Source of the DNA: Pseudomonadota bacterium
Lineage (GTDB): Bacteria; Myxococcota_A; Bradymonadia; UBA4248
Direction of reading: 5' to 3'
Length of the DNA: 39,476 nt
Assembly: GCA_017464085.1 (NCBI GenBank)
Contig: JAFUEE010000106.1
Coordinates: 1 to 39,476 of the forward strand
Part shown: positions 7,190 through 15,138 of the stretch, piece by piece
Layout of the letters: the number at the start of each line of letters is the position of its first letter
Numbering within the stretch: the first letter of the stretch is position 1
Notes under the pieces: generated by a model
What the model saw: the letters and a program-made list of their open reading frames with translations, nothing else
Databases searched by the model: none
Told to the model about the DNA's origin: nothing
Made by a program: the position numbers and the translations under genes

Positions 7190-8419
7190 ATGACTGCATG
7201 CAACATTCCTAATCCAATCACCATGATCATGCTCTCGACTTGCCTGATGACGGCTTGTTACCACAGCCTCCAGCAGACGACAGAAACTGCGGCACCACAG
7301 GCTGCCGAAGTTCCCGCGCCAAACGCGCCAGACGCACCAAGCCTCGACGACATCGCTGATGAAGTCCTCCCGCCCATGATCAATCTCATGGCGACCATCG
7401 AAGAAGCATACCTGTATGAAAATCAGCACCAGCTGGATCAAGCCATACAGTCCTATCAGCATGCACTCGATATCGCGCGGCAAAACGGCCTGACAATCAC
7501 TTCTGAATATACAGATGCCCTTCTCGCGCTCGCGCGCATCTATGGCGATGATCATGAAATATACAGCGCTGTTCATGATAAAGCGAAATCTATTGAATAT
7601 TATAAACTTGCGCTCGAAGCACAGAATTATTATTTAATCGGCCCTCATAAGCTCTTCGAGCCAGCGGCGCAGCTCGGGCGCATATATGAGGAACAAGGAG
7701 AGTTTGAACGCGCGCTCGAATGGTACAAACGCGCGCTCGAATCATTCAGAAGCACAGGTCATGTCCGCGATGCCTACGAAGACCTCGTGCATGCCGAACA
7801 GTTCCTGCGAAAACAGCCGATGTATGATTTCAAAGCTCTGGTCGAAAAAAGCATATCCTCTGAAGAAAACACCGATCCGGAAACATCGCCTATTATCCGA
7901 GACATACTCAGAAAATGGGATTTTGATAAATACGCCCATGATATCGGAACAATCGAGCTGATGCGCCATTCATACAATAAAGCGATTCAAGATGCCTATA
8001 CCGCAATCGCTGCTTATGCCATCGCGAAAGATCAGCAAATCGATAAAGCCATGATCGACATGACCTTTTATTATCACATCATCTTCTGGGGAAATGATAT
8101 CCTCTACCGCGACAGGCTCAAGGGCATGTCACCGATCTGCAAATCAATACTGACGACAAATATTGGATATTACACAGATGACGATCTGATGTCCATGTAT
8201 CATATATGGTATATGGGACATTTCATAAAAGGCATTGAAGCATCGTTCAAATCACTCAAGAAAAAAGAAAAATGGGAATCTTATATAGATAAAGCGCATC
8301 AAATTTATATACCATCAGATGACCTGTACGATCTTCCCGAATACTGCAATTACAAACTCTATGAAGTGCTGCAGCCGTTCAATATGCCAGATGCGCCATC
8401 CTCAAAAGAGCACGAGTGA
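7190..8419 (+). CDS. TPR-containing lipoprotein
   Basis: This 409-aa envelope protein has a short N-terminal signal ending in the lipobox LMTAC (lipidated Cys23). A Pro/Ala-rich linker follows. Tetratricopeptide-type helical repeats lie at about residues 75-190, for example YENQHQLDQAIQSYQHALDI and YEEQGEFERALEWYKRAL. The C-terminal half is Tyr-rich and helical with no recognised domain. TPR lipoproteins normally scaffold protein complexes; the partner is unknown. The start has GAGGAG seven bases upstream. The next large gene (8717) encodes another repeat lipoprotein of similar style, separated by a miniature IS5-type element. Confidence 0.8.
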   Translation: MTACNIPNPITMIMLSTCLMTACYHSLQQTTETAAPQAAEVPAPNAPDAPSLDDIADEVLPPMINLMATIEEAYLYENQHQLDQAIQSYQHALDIARQNGLTITSEYTDALLALARIYGDDHEIYSAVHDKAKSIEYYKLALEAQNYYLIGPHKLFEPAAQLGRIYEEQGEFERALEWYKRALESFRSTGHVRDAYEDLVHAEQFLRKQPMYDFKALVEKSISSEENTDPETSPIIRDILRKWDFDKYAHDIGTIELMRHSYNKAIQDAYTAIAAYAIAKDQQIDKAMIDMTFYYHIIFWGNDILYRDRLKGMSPICKSILTTNIGYYTDDDLMSMYHIWYMGHFIKGIEASFKSLKKKEKWESYIDKAHQIYIPSDDLYDLPEYCNYKLYEVLQPFNMPDAPSSKEHE

Positions 8420-8465
8420 TACGCGCCTCACGCGCTTCCCAAGGCGGCGCCTCCCAATCTGTCCC

Positions 8466-8584
8466 TAAGGTCGCTCTGAATAATTCGAAAACCTCCTGGG
8501 TGTGCGGGCGTCTCGCCTGCACAAAACTTATGTGTCAAAAATACTATTGTCCAAAACACAGCAATTGTTCAGACCTTCCCTGAG
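8466..8584. mobile_element. Miniature inverted-repeat element, IS5-type ends, copy 2
   Basis: Ungapped 119-bp homologue of 1174-1292. Ends are degraded relative to copy 1: the left terminus reads GGTCGCTCTGAATAATT and the right, inverted, GGAAGGTCTGAACAATT. The flanking 4-mers are CTAA and CTGA. The central hairpin TGCGGGCG/CGCCTGCA has one mismatch. It lies between the two lipoprotein genes. Confidence 0.75.
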
Positions 8585-8716
8585 AACCGGCGTCGCCTTG
8601 CGCCCCAAATGCGATCTGCCCCTCCAAGCCTCTCAAACTTGCAATTACGATTGCGAACACCTGACCACATAGACTATATTAATGATAGTGTCGCTTTCAC
8701 TGTTTCAGGAGTTGTC

Positions 8717-11137
8717 ATGTTTACATTCAGAACCTCGATATTTCTTGCCGCCCTGCTGCCAATGCTTCTCTCCGGATGCGCCGGAACCACCAATGCGCCG
8801 AAATCCGCCGCACAGACCGAAAAGATCGACTTCGTACCAGATCCCTCCCCGATGCCCGATTCCATGCAGTGGATCGCCAAAGCAAAAGCCAAGGATCCAG
8901 CGGCCATGTTCATCCTGAGCATGATGTATCGCGATAACATTGGCGGCGTCGATCATCTGAAAGACGGCCAGCCGACCGACAACACGCTCAGCGCCTTTGA
9001 AATGAAGCGAGAACGCGTGCGCTACCAAAGCGAAATAAGCGATCAGCATCTGCTCGCGTCCTTTGTGAGCAACCCGACCCTGTTTTATACGGCACCAAAT
9101 TTTCTGGAAATCTCCGATACAGACAAAGACGCCATCGCCTGGCTGGAAGAAGCCGCGAAACGCGGCTACGGCAATGCCGAATATGTCCTCGGCATGATGT
9201 ATTGGAATGGTGTCGTCGTGCCAGCCGATAAAGCCCGGGCCTTCGAGCTGATACAGCGCGCAGCCGCCCACGGAATCCCTAATGCACAATATCACCTCGG
9301 CATGATTTACGAAATGGGCCTCGAACGCCCAGCAGACCCAAAACTCGCTAATGCATGGCTCCAAAAGGCTCTCGATGGCGGAAACAAAGACGCCAGCTTC
9401 ATCCTCGCAATGAAATATGCCGACGGTCTCGACTTGCCCAAAGATTTACAAAAAGCTGATGAAATCGAAAAGGACGCAAGCGAAACCCATCCATGGCCAC
9501 ATATCAGACGCGGCTTTCCTCACAGCTTTGACGTGACTTGCTCGTTCAATTACGACATCGGAACGCCAGAAAACAGGCACGAAAGTGACTGCGGCGATGA
9601 AGGCTACGACCCCGAGCTTGAAGCCATGCTCGAAAAAATGACTGAAGATGAGCGTGAACACTACTGGAGCGAAAGAGATCTCGATTTTCGCGCCGAACAC
9701 ATGCTCGACTACGGCATCGACTTCAAACTCGCAAGCCGATGGCTCGCTCAGGCCGCTCAAGATCCCTCACATATCGAAGCACGCCTGCAGCTCGCTCGCC
9801 TGCAAGAAGCAGACTGCCGCTTCAATTCAGACCTGGAGGCGCCAGCAGCAGAAGACATCCTTCGTCCCCTTGCGGAAAATAACTATCCGGATACCAAATT
9901 AATGCTCGCAGAGCTCTATAAAGAATATAGCTGCGGCGATTCAGATAAAGCCAAAGAAGCCCTCAAATGGTACCTCAGCGCAGAGGCAGATAAAGACACA
10001 GATGCTGCCAGTATATTGGCCGACATCTATAATGATAATTACGATTATCACTGCATCCTCGAAGAAAATGATATCAAACCAGATCGTCAAAAATCCTATG
10101 AATATGCACTGAGAGCAGAAGATTTCATCAGCGCAGCAAATCATGCCTCCGCAATTGCCGAAGACTATAGAGATAACAAAGACTATATCAATGCACTCAA
10201 ATGGTATCAGAATGCCATCAATGCCTCAGACAACCCATTATATTCCGCAGAATATTATATGCAAATTGCAGAAATTTATGACTCTGGGCCAGCTGATATC
10301 CAAAATACAGACAAAGCATTCGAAAATTATAAACAAGCAGCACTAACCAAAAGATTTAGCAGCCTTTCGGTATACGACCAGATTAAACTTATCCGCCTGG
10401 CCATGCTCTACGACAAGGGCTCAAAAAACATCAAGCCAGATAAAAAACTGGCCATCGAATGGTACAAACGCGGCCTTGAAGCGTCCTATGAATTCATCCT
10501 CAATCCCCAAAGCGATGCCGGAATACTCTCCAGCACAGCCCGGAAAGCCTTGCTCGCACTGCCCAAGATTGACCTCGTGAACGCAGTCGTCGACCAGATC
10601 AAGCTCGAAACAGGCAAAGACCCCGCTCAATTTTTCTCCATCAAATCCGCACTCAAGCCATGCTTGGAAAGCAACCGTGGCGAGGAAGACACCTGCCCGA
10701 TGCTCGACCCACTCTATGTTGAATCTATTCAAAAGGCAGTCACAGGCATCACAGCAATCACACTGGCCAAAACCGGCAAACTCGACAAAGATATCATTCT
10801 CAATACTTATTACGAACTCGCAATCATATACGGCATGGATCGCAATTTTAAAGATAAAATCCGAACCTACTCACCTGTCTATCAAAAAATCCATAATGAA
10901 ACATATTACGAACTTCCCGCGCGTGAAGGCAATAAAATTTATAACATCTGGTATCTGCGCCAGATTCCTTATGCCGCAGCTGAAGTATTTAAAACGCTTG
11001 GAAATACATCAAAAACATGGGATGACTACATGAAAGACGCTAAAAAAGCCGTCGAAAGCGACAACGCCCTCAAATCCGGCTTCGGCTACAATCTCACTAA
11101 CCAGACACCACAGCCATTCCAGATTGAAGTGGAGTGA
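8717..11137 (+). CDS. Large Sel1/TPR-repeat lipoprotein
   Basis: This 806-aa protein is predicted to be lipidated at Cys21 (lipobox LLSGC after a hydrophobic signal). Sel1-like repeats, 36-residue helical hairpins with an AxxxLGxMYxxG pattern, are clearest at about residues 155-255 (for example AEYVLGMMYWNG and AQYHLGMIYEMG). They recur more weakly through the protein (LKWYLSAEA, LKWYQNAIN, IEWYKRGLEA). The C-terminal 200 residues are helical and less repetitive. Sel1 proteins usually act as adaptors in envelope or signalling complexes. The ATG at 8717 is chosen over an upstream in-frame ATG at 8609 because CAGGAG precedes it and the signal peptide follows immediately. Confidence 0.85.
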   Translation: MFTFRTSIFLAALLPMLLSGCAGTTNAPKSAAQTEKIDFVPDPSPMPDSMQWIAKAKAKDPAAMFILSMMYRDNIGGVDHLKDGQPTDNTLSAFEMKRERVRYQSEISDQHLLASFVSNPTLFYTAPNFLEISDTDKDAIAWLEEAAKRGYGNAEYVLGMMYWNGVVVPADKARAFELIQRAAAHGIPNAQYHLGMIYEMGLERPADPKLANAWLQKALDGGNKDASFILAMKYADGLDLPKDLQKADEIEKDASETHPWPHIRRGFPHSFDVTCSFNYDIGTPENRHESDCGDEGYDPELEAMLEKMTEDEREHYWSERDLDFRAEHMLDYGIDFKLASRWLAQAAQDPSHIEARLQLARLQEADCRFNSDLEAPAAEDILRPLAENNYPDTKLMLAELYKEYSCGDSDKAKEALKWYLSAEADKDTDAASILADIYNDNYDYHCILEENDIKPDRQKSYEYALRAEDFISAANHASAIAEDYRDNKDYINALKWYQNAINASDNPLYSAEYYMQIAEIYDSGPADIQNTDKAFENYKQAALTKRFSSLSVYDQIKLIRLAMLYDKGSKNIKPDKKLAIEWYKRGLEASYEFILNPQSDAGILSSTARKALLALPKIDLVNAVVDQIKLETGKDPAQFFSIKSALKPCLESNRGEEDTCPMLDPLYVESIQKAVTGITAITLAKTGKLDKDIILNTYYELAIIYGMDRNFKDKIRTYSPVYQKIHNETYYELPAREGNKIYNIWYLRQIPYAAAEVFKTLGNTSKTWDDYMKDAKKAVESDNALKSGFGYNLTNQTPQPFQIEVE

Positions 11138-11153
11138 TGTGAGCATTCAATCT

Positions 11154-11201
11154 CCCCATGCTCCCACCACAATGCTATAACATTCTTGGAGGAGCATGGG
11201 G
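11154..11201. repeat. Inverted repeat between convergent genes
   Basis: Perfect 11-bp arms CCCCATGCTCC/GGAGCATGGGG are separated by 26 bases. They lie between the ends of the plus-strand Sel1 lipoprotein gene and the minus-strand lipoprotein gene at 11330. No T-run follows on either strand; it may act as a bidirectional attenuator. Nothing else is seen in 11138-11329. Confidence 0.5.
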
Positions 11202-11329
11202 CGAATGGACAGAAGCCTAATCCCCCTTTGATATGGAACGATTTATAAAATTTCAGAAGTCGGTATAACTTTCCTCAATGTTTACAAAGAGTTAATCCTT
11301 GCATGTCCAACAAAAATCTACCTCTATAG

Positions 11330-11899
11330 TTAATCATCCACCTCAAAGCCCCATTCGTTCAGCAGATGATTTGTATCTGCCCATTCTTCTCTGGGATCGC
11401 CATACTCATCACATCTGCCAGCTTCAATACATTTCCTTTCATATTCTTCAAATTCCTTGGCATGTTCTATATAACATTTATTTAAAGTATTCGCAAAGCC
11501 ATTGCACTCACTTAATTCTTGGTGTACTTTATCTGAACAGGCTTGAAATTCTTCAGAATCCTCGTCATATAATTCCGCGCATTCCGCATCCTCGTCTCCT
11601 GACAAAGGCATCGAATGATCGATAAGCAGGCACTTTTGATATGCGACAATCTCTTCACTACATGCAGGACGTTCAGTTGCAGTCTTAACACATTCATCAT
11701 GGAATGTCTCTTTAAGCTGGCTGGATTGCGATGAACTCAGCATTTTGATAATCTGAGTGTGTTCGTCAAGATAATGATTATAAAAGGCATCGCAGACGAG
11801 ATCAAGATCGCTTGAGCTTTTGGCATCGTCACAGCCTGCAAAACAGAAAGTTGAGGCTAAAACAAGCCCGGATACAAATATCTTACGCGTAATTTTCAT
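11330..11899 (-). CDS. Cys-rich acidic lipoprotein
   Basis: This 189-aa protein has a signal sequence ending FCFAGC, placing the lipidated cysteine at residue 23. The mature part contains ten further cysteines spaced 8-20 residues apart and is strongly acidic, suggesting a disulfide-stabilised extracytoplasmic helical protein. No known family was recognised. The start ATG at 11899 is supported by GGAGG five bases upstream; an earlier in-frame ATG at 11911 lacks one. The gene upstream on the same strand overlaps it by 17 bases. Another Cys-patterned lipoprotein lies at 34646-35371, but the cysteine spacing differs. Confidence 0.75.
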   Translation of the reverse strand: MKITRKIFVSGLVLASTFCFAGCDDAKSSSDLDLVCDAFYNHYLDEHTQIIKMLSSSQSSQLKETFHDECVKTATERPACSEEIVAYQKCLLIDHSMPLSGDEDAECAELYDEDSEEFQACSDKVHQELSECNGFANTLNKCYIEHAKEFEEYERKCIEAGRCDEYGDPREEWADTNHLLNEWGFEVDD

Positions 11900-12311
11900 A
11901 AATACCTCCAATTCTTTGCTTTACGTTATAAAGTGGCGTCGCTAAAAAACAGCGCAAAATCAAGACCTCAAAGCGAGTACCGGCTTGTTTAGCGTTAGTG
12001 GACGTGACGCGAATGTTCTGGATGATTTCGTGAAATGACTGCATGGCAGCACTCTCGGAATGATTTGTTAATATTATTTGCTCACTTCTTTTATATAAGC
12101 GTATGCAGTCCACATCGCCATTGTACATCACTGCAACAGGACTTTCTTTTGTCGCGTATTCAATCATGTCTTCACCATAATCACTAATAAATTCATCAAT
12201 GAGTTCTTTTGTTCTTTTTTCAGCTTCGTCGAATGACGGATATAGCTGTATTGATTCCATGCGAGGATCTTCTTCCTCAGGAAAATGAATTAGATAGGCA
12301 ACTGCGAACAT
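11883..12311 (-). CDS. Hypothetical protein
   Basis: This 142-aa protein of unrecognised family has an acidic N-terminal half (FPEEEDPR, SFDEAEKRTKELIDEF) and a more basic C-terminal half. No signal peptide or membrane helix is convincing. The ATG at 12311 has GGAGAG about eight to ten bases upstream; an ATG at 12335 and a TTG at 12371 are alternatives. The 3' end overlaps the start of the Cys-rich lipoprotein gene by 17 bases, so the two are probably co-transcribed. Confidence 0.5.
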   Translation of the reverse strand: MFAVAYLIHFPEEEDPRMESIQLYPSFDEAEKRTKELIDEFISDYGEDMIEYATKESPVAVMYNGDVDCIRLYKRSEQIILTNHSESAAMQSFHEIIQNIRVTSTNAKQAGTRFEVLILRCFLATPLYNVKQRIGGIYENYA

Positions 12312-12439
12312 CTCGTTTACTCTCCGTATAGACATAATGTTAAAATGTCTCTTGGCTCCTGCCCCCTTCAAAAGCCCTGCGTGTACCTATACCATAGTTT
12401 TTCGCGTTTGCGTACATTCTTGTGCCCCCCCAAGCCACA

Positions 12440-12508
12440 GCGCGCCGTATTGCCGCAGGCAATAGGCCGCGCATGCTCGCTGTATCCCCCGCAGGGGGAT
12501 AGGCGAGC
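12440..12508. repeat. Two bulged-G nested palindromes
   Basis: At 12440-12471 the outer arms are GCGCGCC/GGC-C-GCGC, with an unpaired G and inner TATTGCC/GGCAATA with loop GCA. At 12475-12508 the outer arms are GCTCGC/GCGAGC, with an unpaired TG on one side, one G on the other, and inner TATCCCCC/GGGGGATA with loop GCA. They lie downstream of the DsbA-like gene stop. Confidence 0.8.
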
Positions 12509-12540
12509 CCAAACAATTAAATGCGCGTTAAATAGTCGCC

Positions 12541-13374
12541 TCACTCCCCCACTGCTTCATGAAGCATGCTCATGATGGCTTCGACATCGAAAGTCCCTTC
12601 GATACGTCGGCCATTGAGGAAAAACGTCGGCGTGGTTGTGACACCATTAGTAAGTCCTTCTTTTTTGGAGGCGGCGACGCTCGCTCGGATTTTGGGATCT
12701 TTCATCAGGGCATTCATGCGCTCGGTATCCATGCCGAGTTCCTGGCCCCAAACGGTAATCTTCGCAAGCGAGAATGCATCGAAATTCTCGTAAGATTTGA
12801 TCAGATAAGGCCAAGCCTGCCCCATCTGTGCAGACACCTCAATCGCAAGCGCGGCTGGCGTAGAATTCGTGTGCGCCTTAATCGGGAAATAGCGCAGGTT
12901 GACTGCAACTTTGTCCTTGAGCGATGAAGCTTCGAGCGTTCGGATCAGCAGCGGTACATGGCGTGAGCAGTATGGGCACCGACCGCACAGATAGACGCTC
13001 AGGATGACTTTGGCATCGGGATTTCCCCAGATATGTTCAGGCAGCACTTCGATGGCAAACGTCTTGGCGGCAGGATCCATCACTTTTTTACGCCTGGCAA
13101 CAGCATCCTCGATATCTTTCAGCGAGCTGCCTTTCTTTGCAAGCCTGCAGATTTCATTGGCGAGCAATTCTGATGTCTTGCATGAAGAATCGGATTTTTT
13201 GAGGCAATCCGAGACTGAATCTGTGCAGCATCCATAGGCATGGATCGATGACATCGCCTGATTTGCCGTATCTCTGGCGGCCCCCTCGAGCGCATCACAT
13301 CCAGGTGTCTGCGCAGCAGCATGTCCGGTGATAAACATCGTCAAAAGGCCAACAAAAAACATCACTTTCTTCAT
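12541..13374 (-). CDS. DsbA-family thioredoxin-fold periplasmic protein
   Basis: This 277-aa exported protein has a signal peptide at residues 1-21 (GHAAA-Q). Residues 26-100 form an N-terminal extension with five or six cysteines and a helical LANEICRLAKKG segment. The thioredoxin/DsbA fold starts near 120, with redox motif CPYC at 133-136 preceded by another cysteine at 130. A cis-proline motif TTTPTFFLNG lies near the C-terminus, as in DsbA/DsbG-like oxidoreductases. It probably forms or isomerises disulfides, consistent with the many Cys-rich lipoproteins encoded nearby. The start at 13374 has GGAG eight bases upstream. It is downstream of the MauE-like and rhodanese-like genes on the same strand. 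Confidence 0.85.
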   Translation of the reverse strand: MKKVMFFVGLLTMFITGHAAAQTPGCDALEGAARDTANQAMSSIHAYGCCTDSVSDCLKKSDSSCKTSELLANEICRLAKKGSSLKDIEDAVARRKKVMDPAAKTFAIEVLPEHIWGNPDAKVILSVYLCGRCPYCSRHVPLLIRTLEASSLKDKVAVNLRYFPIKAHTNSTPAALAIEVSAQMGQAWPYLIKSYENFDAFSLAKITVWGQELGMDTERMNALMKDPKIRASVAASKKEGLTNGVTTTPTFFLNGRRIEGTFDVEAIMSMLHEAVGE

Positions 13375-13605
13375 GATTTCCACTCCAATTGATCTGTGTT
13401 CAAGCAATTATTCAGCGGTGTTCGCATACCGGATGCCCTAAAACTGAGCTGTTTGGGCTTGCCAGACACTTAGAAGCAGCCCGAAAAGCGCTCATGTTCA
13501 CAAGCGAGCGCGCAGATAGCGTTCTGCCATCGGCGAGCAGCTCAGCCTCAGATACACCGCCGGGCCGAAAGAGACACAGGCATAAGCATCTTCTGTGCCG
13601 TTTTT

Positions 13606-14142
13606 TCAAGCCTCAGGTTCTGCTTCCGCCGAAACTTTAGCCGCATCCTTTCGCTTCTTGAGCCATCGATCGACGCCAATCGGGTTCGTATCGAACACGA
13701 CGACATAGACCGCAAGCAGCAGCCAAGCGGTATCGCGAAGCATTGTCAATGGAGAGATCGGGTCGGAAGCGGCGGCGGCATTGGAGGCAAAACAGCCGCA
13801 TGAGATGCTGAGGTCGTGCATGAGCGCATGCGTGAGCGCGATCATAAACATGACCATCATGCCGCAGACCATCAGCGCGGCCGAGCGCGCCTTTGTGCCG
13901 GTCACGAGCATCACGCCTGTTGCGAGCTCCACGTAGGGCAGCACGATCGCGAGCGGATTGATGAACACGAGCGGCAAAAATTGATATGTCGCGATATCCA
14001 CAGCAAACGACTCTGGCATGATGATCTTGTGGATACAAGCCGAGATAAACACCCATGCGAGATAGAGACGCACCAAAAGCGCGACATAGCTGTGCGCAGG
14101 ATGTTTCTGGAACCTTTCAAAACGTGAAACCTGTTCTGTCAT
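13606..14142 (-). CDS. MauE/DoxX-like integral membrane protein
   Basis: This 178-aa protein has four predicted transmembrane helices (about residues 20-38, 55-78, 88-108 and 133-150) and the characteristic SCGCF motif near 115 seen in MauE/DoxX-like proteins. In characterised systems MauE-type proteins support disulfide formation or electron transfer to periplasmic partners. Here it lies between a rhodanese-like and a DsbA-like gene, which suggests a membrane redox partner of the DsbA-like protein. The C-terminal tail is charged (KKRKD). The start has GAGGG four bases upstream. The 198-base gap to the next gene (13408-13605) holds nothing recognisable. Confidence 0.8.
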   Translation of the reverse strand: MTEQVSRFERFQKHPAHSYVALLVRLYLAWVFISACIHKIIMPESFAVDIATYQFLPLVFINPLAIVLPYVELATGVMLVTGTKARSAALMVCGMMVMFMIALTHALMHDLSISCGCFASNAAAASDPISPLTMLRDTAWLLLAVYVVVFDTNPIGVDRWLKKRKDAAKVSAEAEPEA

Positions 14143-14187
14143 GACGCCCTCTGAGAATAATCCGATTTCTGAATTGATCCGCAGATC

Positions 14188-14676
14188 TCACCGAGACTTG
14201 CGGACCGCATCCGCACCGCCCTCGACGATAAACACATGAGAAACGCCCTTGCCGGCAAGTTCGCGGCCAAGCTCATAGCCTGTCGAGCCCTGTCCGCCAT
14301 CCCCGTCGCCATACACAATCAGCCGTTCCTTGCCGCTGTTCACGATATTGAGCGTGACATTTTTGAGTTCCTCATCAGAGATCGGCTCGAGATAGTCGTA
14401 AGTGATGCAGACTGCGCCGTCGAGATGCCAGGCATCGAATTCCTCCTGCGAGCGCGCATCGACAATAAATGCCTTGCCATCTGTAAGCCTGGAATCGCCC
14501 GGTGCAATCATTTCCACCGTGCCGAGCGCTTCCGGACACGGCACGAAAATGTCGTAAGGCTTATCCGCGATGAACGGAAGCCCATCCGGACGGACTGCAT
14601 TGATGAGTATGCCGGCGACAGCAATCACCGCGCAGATGATGACCGCATCCCTCAGTATGATCCAAAAAGTTCTCAT
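14188..14676 (-). CDS. Membrane-anchored rhodanese-like protein without active-site Cys
   Basis: This 162-aa protein has an N-terminal membrane anchor (about residues 6-27) followed by a rhodanese fold facing the periplasm. It has DARSQEEFDAWHLDGA near 80-95, the usual substrate-loop region, and a C-terminal VFIVEGG. The active loop reads YGDGDGGQGSTG, with no cysteine where rhodanese normally has one, so sulfur transfer is unlikely and a binding or structural role is inferred. The start at 14676 has GGGGAAGG upstream and overlaps the stop of the preceding small Cys protein as ATGA, implying translational coupling. Next downstream is the MauE-like gene. Confidence 0.8.
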   Translation of the reverse strand: MRTFWIILRDAVIICAVIAVAGILINAVRPDGLPFIADKPYDIFVPCPEALGTVEMIAPGDSRLTDGKAFIVDARSQEEFDAWHLDGAVCITYDYLEPISDEELKNVTLNIVNSGKERLIVYGDGDGGQGSTGYELGRELAGKGVSHVFIVEGGADAVRKSR

Positions 14677-14891
14677 GACCTTCCCCTCACGAAGCGCAGA
14701 CATGCCGAGCAAAATCCTCCATAATCCTCGATACCGTCTGTCATGTTGCACGCACAAAGCGGACACTGACTACAAGTCTCGCATATATATAAATTTACGG
14801 CAATACCCTTAAAGACAAGACTTTCGCTGGCGCGGCTCCAATTCAGCCTTGGAAGACAACTTCTGTTATCGCGGGCGCCGCACTGCGGCAT
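14673..14891 (-). CDS. Small Cys-rich (zinc-ribbon-like) protein
   Basis: This 72-aa candidate has closely spaced cysteines, ETCSQCPLCAC and GFCSACL, that could form a treble-clef or zinc-ribbon metal site. Its stop overlaps the rhodanese-like start as ATGA, and the ATG at 14891 has GGAG five bases upstream, both good signs of a real gene. The first 35 residues look less protein-like, so the true start may be internal. It would head the four-gene envelope redox operon. Confidence 0.45.
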   Translation of the reverse strand: MPQCGARDNRSCLPRLNWSRASESLVFKGIAVNLYICETCSQCPLCACNMTDGIEDYGGFCSACLRFVRGRS

Positions 14892-15138
14892 TCGCTCTCC
14901 GGCCAAGCCGTGTACTTAAAAAGCCAGAATCTTTATCATGCCAGCTATTGCCTAGTGCCTATTGCAAAATTTCTCAGAACTACAGCTGAATCATAAGAAT
15001 CTGAATAGTCCACGCTGTAACAAAAAATCATACCCCCGGCTGTGCAGATGTGGTATCTCAGGCGCATGTGGGTTGTGACATATCGTCACGGGCACGTCAG
15101 AGCATTTTGACTTTACCCAGTCTTAAGAGAGGAAAAAA

